Source of the DNA: an uncultured Opitutaceae bacterium
GTDB taxonomy: Bacteria; Verrucomicrobiota; Verrucomicrobiae; Opitutales; Opitutaceae
Length of the DNA stretch: 16,050 nucleotides
Direction: 5' to 3'
NCBI GenBank assembly: GCA_946482625.1
Contig: CAMLSH010000026.1
Location: forward strand, 1 to 16,050
Positions 12,595 to 16,050 of the stretch are shown here, piece after piece (the first letter of the stretch is position 1; the number at the start of each line of letters is the position of its first letter). The translations under genes were made by a program, and so were the position numbers. The notes below the pieces were generated by a model. The model saw only the letters and a list, made by a program, of their open reading frames with translations, was not told the origin of the DNA and did not search any database.

Positions 12595-14715
12595 TCAGCT
12601 CTTCCGGACGCGCTTGATCGGGTACTCGGTGACCGTGATGCCTTTGGCACCGCGACCGCCGACAGAGAGTTCGCTGAGATCGAAGGAAAACTCCTTCTTT
12701 CGCGCACTGCAGCGCGCGCTCAACTCCACCTCGACGGATTTCGGCAACGAGGCCTCCGTCTTCGCGACATCGAAGAACACGACCTTCGAGCCTTCGCTCG
12801 CGGTGAGCGGGTAAAGTTTTTCGCGGGTCACGCCACCGACTTGGAAGCGTTTGGCGAAGGCTTTGCCGCTTTCCTTGTCCTGGTAGATCATCGTGTAGAA
12901 CGCGGTGTCTCCGTCTTTCGGCAACAGCGCGACATGGAGGATCTCACGGCCCATGAATACTTTGTCGGCCACACGCGCGACCTTCATCGTACCATCGGCC
13001 ATGAAGCAGATGACGTCGTCGAGGATCGTGCACTCGGTGAGGAACTCGTGCTGGCGCCAGTTGAGACCGATGAAGCCTTCTTCGCGATTCACGTAGAGTC
13101 GCTGGTTGGCGGATACGACGGCGGCGGCGCTAATCTGTTCGATCTCGTCGTACGTGGTGCGACGCTTGTGGCCTTTGCCGTATTTTTCCTGGAGGCGCTC
13201 GAACCAAGCGATCGCGTACTCGGTGAGATGTTTGAGGTGGTGTTTCACCTCTTTCATTTCGCCTTCGAGCTTCTTGATCTGCTCGTCGGCCTGGAAGCGG
13301 TTAAACTTCGAGATGCGTTTGATCTTAATCTCGGTGAGCCGGGTGATGTCGTCGTCGGTCACTTCGCGACGCAGAGATTTGATGAACGGCTTCAATCCAT
13401 CGCGGATCTCCGAGAGAACGTTTTCCCACGTCTCCGATTTTTCGATCCGGCGATAAATGCGCTCCTCGATGAAGATGCGCTCGAGCGAATCCCAGTGCCA
13501 TTGTTGGTCGAGTTCTTCGAGGCGGATTTCCAGTTCGCGCTTGAGCAGGGCGACCGTCTTGTCGGTGCTGCGGCGGAGGATTTCCGACACGCCGAGGAAG
13601 TGCGGTTTGTCGTTCTCGATGATGCACGCGGCGGGCGAAATCGACACCTGGCAATCCGTGAAGACGTAAAGCTGCTGCGTGATCTTCTCGGGATCGCTGC
13701 CTGCGGGTAAATGGACCAGGATCTCGACCGTGTCGGCGGTATTATCGTCGACGTGCTTGATCTTAAGTTTGCCCTTCGCGTTGGCGGACAGGATCGACTC
13801 GATGAGCGAGGTCGTGGTGGTGCCGTAGGGCAGTTCGGTGATCGCGAGGACGTTCTTGCCGCGCGATTCCATCTTGGCGCGGACCTTCACTTTGCCGCCG
13901 CGCTCGCCGTCATTGTACTCGGAGAAATCGGCGATGCCGCCGGTCGGGAAATCGGGGAATATCCGGAATTTCTTTCCGTTGAGATGATTGATCGAGGCGC
14001 GGCAGAGATCGTTGAAATTGTGCGGCAGGATCTTCGTCGCGAGGCCGACCGCGATGCCTTCGGCGCCCTCGGCGAGCGTGAGGGGGAACTTGACCGGCAA
14101 CGTGACGGGTTCGCGATTGCGACCGTCGTAGCTGAGCTGCCAGGTCGTGGTCTTGGGATTGAAAACCACTTCGCGTGCAAACGGCGTGAGGCGGGCCTCG
14201 ATGTAACGCGAGGCAGCGGCGCCGTCGCCGGTGTAGAGATTGCCGAAATTCCCCTGCGGCTCGATGAGCAGGCCGCGTTGCGCGATGCCGACGAGCGCGG
14301 CGCCGATGGAGGCGTCACCGTGCGGGTGATAGCGCATGGCGGCGCCGACGACGTTGGCGACCTTGTTGAAACGGCCGTCGTCCATCTCCCAAAGCGTGTG
14401 GAGAATGCGGCGCTGAACGGGTTTCAGGCCGTCGTCAATGTGTGGAACGGCGCGGTCGAGGATGACGTAGCTGGCGTATTCGAGGAACCACTTCTCGTAA
14501 GACTTCGCGAGCGGGGCGTTGTCGTTGTTACCCGGCGCGGGAGGCGTGTCGTCGACCGGAGGAGGCGGGGGCGTGGTTGCGAGCGCTGTGTCATCACTGG
14601 CTGCAGCGGTCGGAACAGGCGCTTCGGCGCCACCGGCATCAGCGGGCTCGGAAGCACTGGCAGAGAGCGGAAGCTCGGGCTGGTCGTCGGGTTTCTTGGG
14701 AGTCTTTTTAGGCAT
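12595..14715 (-). CDS. Type IIA DNA topoisomerase subunit A (GyrA/ParC-like)
   Basis: DNA-breaking and rejoining subunit; with the B subunit encoded just upstream it changes DNA supercoiling or unlinks DNA by double-strand passage. 706 residues. Residues 1-70 are a Lys-, then Ala/Pro/Asp-rich low-complexity extension, probably disordered. The catalytic core follows: DGLKPVQRRILHTLWEM (95-111), YHPHGDASIGAAL (129-141), and the catalytic Tyr171 in AAASRYIEARLTPF. A coiled-coil-like region (LEGEMKEVKHHLKHL) and a C-terminal region ending GGRGAKGITVTEYPIKRVRKS come after. There is no canonical GyrA box (QRRGGKG), which favours a ParC-like, decatenating enzyme over a gyrase; the style matches the Bacteroidetes-type pair. 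It starts 70 bases after the B-subunit stop and is probably in one operon with it. Exact gyrase or topo IV activity cannot be told. Confidence 0.9.
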   Translation of the reverse strand: MPKKTPKKPDDQPELPLSASASEPADAGGAEAPVPTAAASDDTALATTPPPPPVDDTPPAPGNNDNAPLAKSYEKWFLEYASYVILDRAVPHIDDGLKPVQRRILHTLWEMDDGRFNKVANVVGAAMRYHPHGDASIGAALVGIAQRGLLIEPQGNFGNLYTGDGAAASRYIEARLTPFAREVVFNPKTTTWQLSYDGRNREPVTLPVKFPLTLAEGAEGIAVGLATKILPHNFNDLCRASINHLNGKKFRIFPDFPTGGIADFSEYNDGERGGKVKVRAKMESRGKNVLAITELPYGTTTTSLIESILSANAKGKLKIKHVDDNTADTVEILVHLPAGSDPEKITQQLYVFTDCQVSISPAACIIENDKPHFLGVSEILRRSTDKTVALLKRELEIRLEELDQQWHWDSLERIFIEERIYRRIEKSETWENVLSEIRDGLKPFIKSLRREVTDDDITRLTEIKIKRISKFNRFQADEQIKKLEGEMKEVKHHLKHLTEYAIAWFERLQEKYGKGHKRRTTYDEIEQISAAAVVSANQRLYVNREEGFIGLNWRQHEFLTECTILDDVICFMADGTMKVARVADKVFMGREILHVALLPKDGDTAFYTMIYQDKESGKAFAKRFQVGGVTREKLYPLTASEGSKVVFFDVAKTEASLPKSVEVELSARCSARKKEFSFDLSELSVGGRGAKGITVTEYPIKRVRKS

Positions 14716-14785
14716 CTAACGAAAAGAGGATTGCACGTGCGTACAAACGAGCGCGCGGGGAAAGTTAAAATAAGCGGAGAGAACC

Positions 14786-16050
14786 TCAGGCTTCGACGAG
14801 GTCTTTTTCGACGCGGAGGTTATCGATGATGAAGTCCTGCCGGGCGGGCGTGTTTTTGCCCATGAAGAACGAGAGCAGCTGCGCGCTGTTGTGGAGGTGT
14901 TCGAGGGAGACTTTTTCGGCGCGGATGTTTTCGCCGATGAAGTCCTTGAACTCGTTGGCGGAGATTTCGCCAAGGCCTTTGAAGCGCGTGATCTCGTGCG
15001 TGGTGCCGAGTTCGGCGATGGCTTTTTGTTTCTCGTCTTCGTCGTAGCAGTAGATCGTGCGCTTCTTGTTGCGAACGCGGAAAAGCGGCGTCTCCAGGAT
15101 GAAGATGTGGCCGTTGGTAATGAGCTCGGGGAAAAATTGCAGGAAGAACGAGAGCAGCAGCAGGCGGATGTGCATGCCGTCGACGTCGGCATCGGTCGCG
15201 ACGATCACGCGGTTGTAGCGCAGGCCGTCGAGGCCGTCCTCGATGTTGAGCGCGCTCTGGAGGAGGTGAAATTCCTCGTTCTCGTAGATGACTTTTTTGG
15301 TGAGACCGTAGGTATTCAGCGGCTTTCCTTTGAGCGCAAACACGGCCTGGGTCTGCACATCGCGGCAAGCGGTGAGCGAACCTGCGGCGGAGTCGCCCTC
15401 CACAATGAAGAGTGTGCTGTCCTCGGCGCGTTTATCCTTCGAGTCGAGGTGCACGCGGCAGTCGCGGAGTTTGCGATTATGGAGGGAGGCTTTTTTTGCG
15501 CGTTCGCGGGCTAGATTACGGATGCCGGCGAGTTCTTTGCGTTCGCGCTCGCTGTCCTCGATTTTGTTTTTGAGCGCCTGGGCGGTCTCGGGATTGCGGT
15601 GCAGCCAGTTGTCGAGGTGCTGCTGGAGAAAATTGCTGATGAAGAGACGGATCGATGGACCGCCGGGGCCGATATCGTTGGAGCCGAGCTTGGTTTTCGT
15701 CTGCGACTCGAAAACCGGCTCCATCACGCGCACGGAAACCGCGGCGACGATCGACTGGCGGATGTCGGCGGCGTCGTAGTCCTTCTTGAAGAAATTGCGG
15801 ATCGTGGTGACGAGGCCTTCGCGGAAGGCCGCGAGATGCGTGCCGCCCATAGTGGTGTGCTGGCCGTTGACGAAGGAGTAATACTCCTCGCCGTAGTGGC
15901 CGCCGTGGGTCATCGCGACCTCGATGTCCTCGCCTTCGATGTGGACAAGTGGATACAGCGGTTCGCCGGTGAGTTTCTTCGCGAGGAGATCCTTGAGGCC
16001 GTTCTCGGAGCGGAAGGGTTTGCCGTTGAGCGTGAGCGTGAGGCCGCGGT
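14786..16050 (-). CDS. Type IIA DNA topoisomerase subunit B (GyrB/ParE-like), C-terminal part
   Basis: ATPase and TOPRIM subunit partner of the A subunit encoded next. About 421 residues are visible; the frame is open to the right edge, so the N-terminal GHKL ATPase domain is missing. Seen in order: the transducer part [23 protein letters not shown] with the ATP-contacting QHTTxGGTH loop, then the TOPRIM domain with [30 protein letters not shown] and the metal-binding [15 protein letters not shown] (DxDxDG). The C-terminus [18 protein letters not shown] is the standard ParE/GyrB end. EGDSAAGS has Ala where E. coli GyrB and ParE have Gly (EGDSAGGS). No GyrB-specific insertion of the E. coli kind is present. 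An ATG at 15913 (MTHGGHY) is internal, not the start, because family sequence continues upstream of it. Confidence 0.93.
   Translation of the reverse strand, partial: RGLTLTLNGKPFRSENGLKDLLAKKLTGEPLYPLVHIEGEDIEVAMTHGGHYGEEYYSFVNGQHTTMGGTHLAAFREGLVTTIRNFFKKDYDAADIRQSIVAAVSVRVMEPVFESQTKTKLGSNDIGPGGPSIRLFISNFLQQHLDNWLHRNPETAQALKNKIEDSERERKELAGIRNLARERAKKASLHNRKLRDCRVHLDSKDKRAEDSTLFIVEGDSAAGSLTACRDVQTQAVFALKGKPLNTYGLTKKVIYENEEFHLLQSALNIEDGLDGLRYNRVIVATDADVDGMHIRLLLLSFFLQFFPELITNGHIFILETPLFRVRNKKRTIYCYDEDEKQKAIAELGTTHEITRFKGLGEISANEFKDFIGENIRAEKVSLEHLHNSAQLLSFFMGKNTPARQDFIIDNLRVEKDLVEA

Noticed and set aside
12119..12814. Plus-strand 231-codon frame
   Set aside because: It overlaps the 3' end of the topoisomerase gene in antisense and crosses element C; composition is not protein-like.

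Overview
The window comes from a GC-rich, Gram-negative chromosome. An outer membrane with Kdo-containing LPS is implied by KdsB and by a TonB-dependent receptor. The protein styles suggest a member of the Verrucomicrobiota, most likely Opitutaceae-like: a Bacteroidetes-type topoisomerase II pair, a large receptor with no SusD partner, a sucrose-phosphorylase-like enzyme and few clear Shine-Dalgarno sites. That placement is inference from gene content only. No tRNA, rRNA, CRISPR array, integrase or insertion sequence was seen.

Layout. 1-397 (minus) is the start of kdsB, cut by the window edge. HPr (475-774, plus) diverges from it and ends at a good Rho-independent terminator. A tatD-type hydrolase (1014-1820, minus) and an AraC-family regulator (1956-2972, plus) diverge from each other. 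The centre (3043-9238, all minus) is a four-gene operon. In transcription order it encodes a TonB-dependent receptor, a GH13_18 sucrose-phosphorylase-type enzyme, an MFS permease and a PfkB fructokinase-like kinase. Gaps are 54 and 35 bases, then a 4-base overlap. Downstream on the minus strand lie an M32 metallocarboxypeptidase (9572-11071), an exported DUF4097-type protein (11112-12068), a doubtful 90-residue ORF (12148-12420), and the A and B subunits of a type IIA topoisomerase (12595-14715 and 14786 to the right edge).

How the genes fit together. The operon reads as a complete phosphorolytic route for a sucrose-like sugar. The receptor imports across the outer membrane and the permease across the inner membrane. 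The phosphorylase yields glucose 1-phosphate plus fructose, and the kinase makes fructose 6-phosphate. The AraC gene ends 70 bases from the end of the kinase gene and is the obvious candidate local regulator, but nothing in the sequence proves this.

The most unusual structure is in the intergenic DNA. Three separate gaps (2984-3046, 9443-9545, 12504-12571) each hold two inverted units built as GTAG plus a GC-rich hairpin. This is the architecture of REP doublets (REPINs) mobilised by RAYT transposases. The three differ in stem sequence but keep the same design, and one supplies the stop codon of the kinase gene. Other points for a second look are two EF-hand-like loops in the receptor, changes in the acceptor-site loop of the phosphorylase, and loss of both quinolone-bridge residues in the topoisomerase A subunit.
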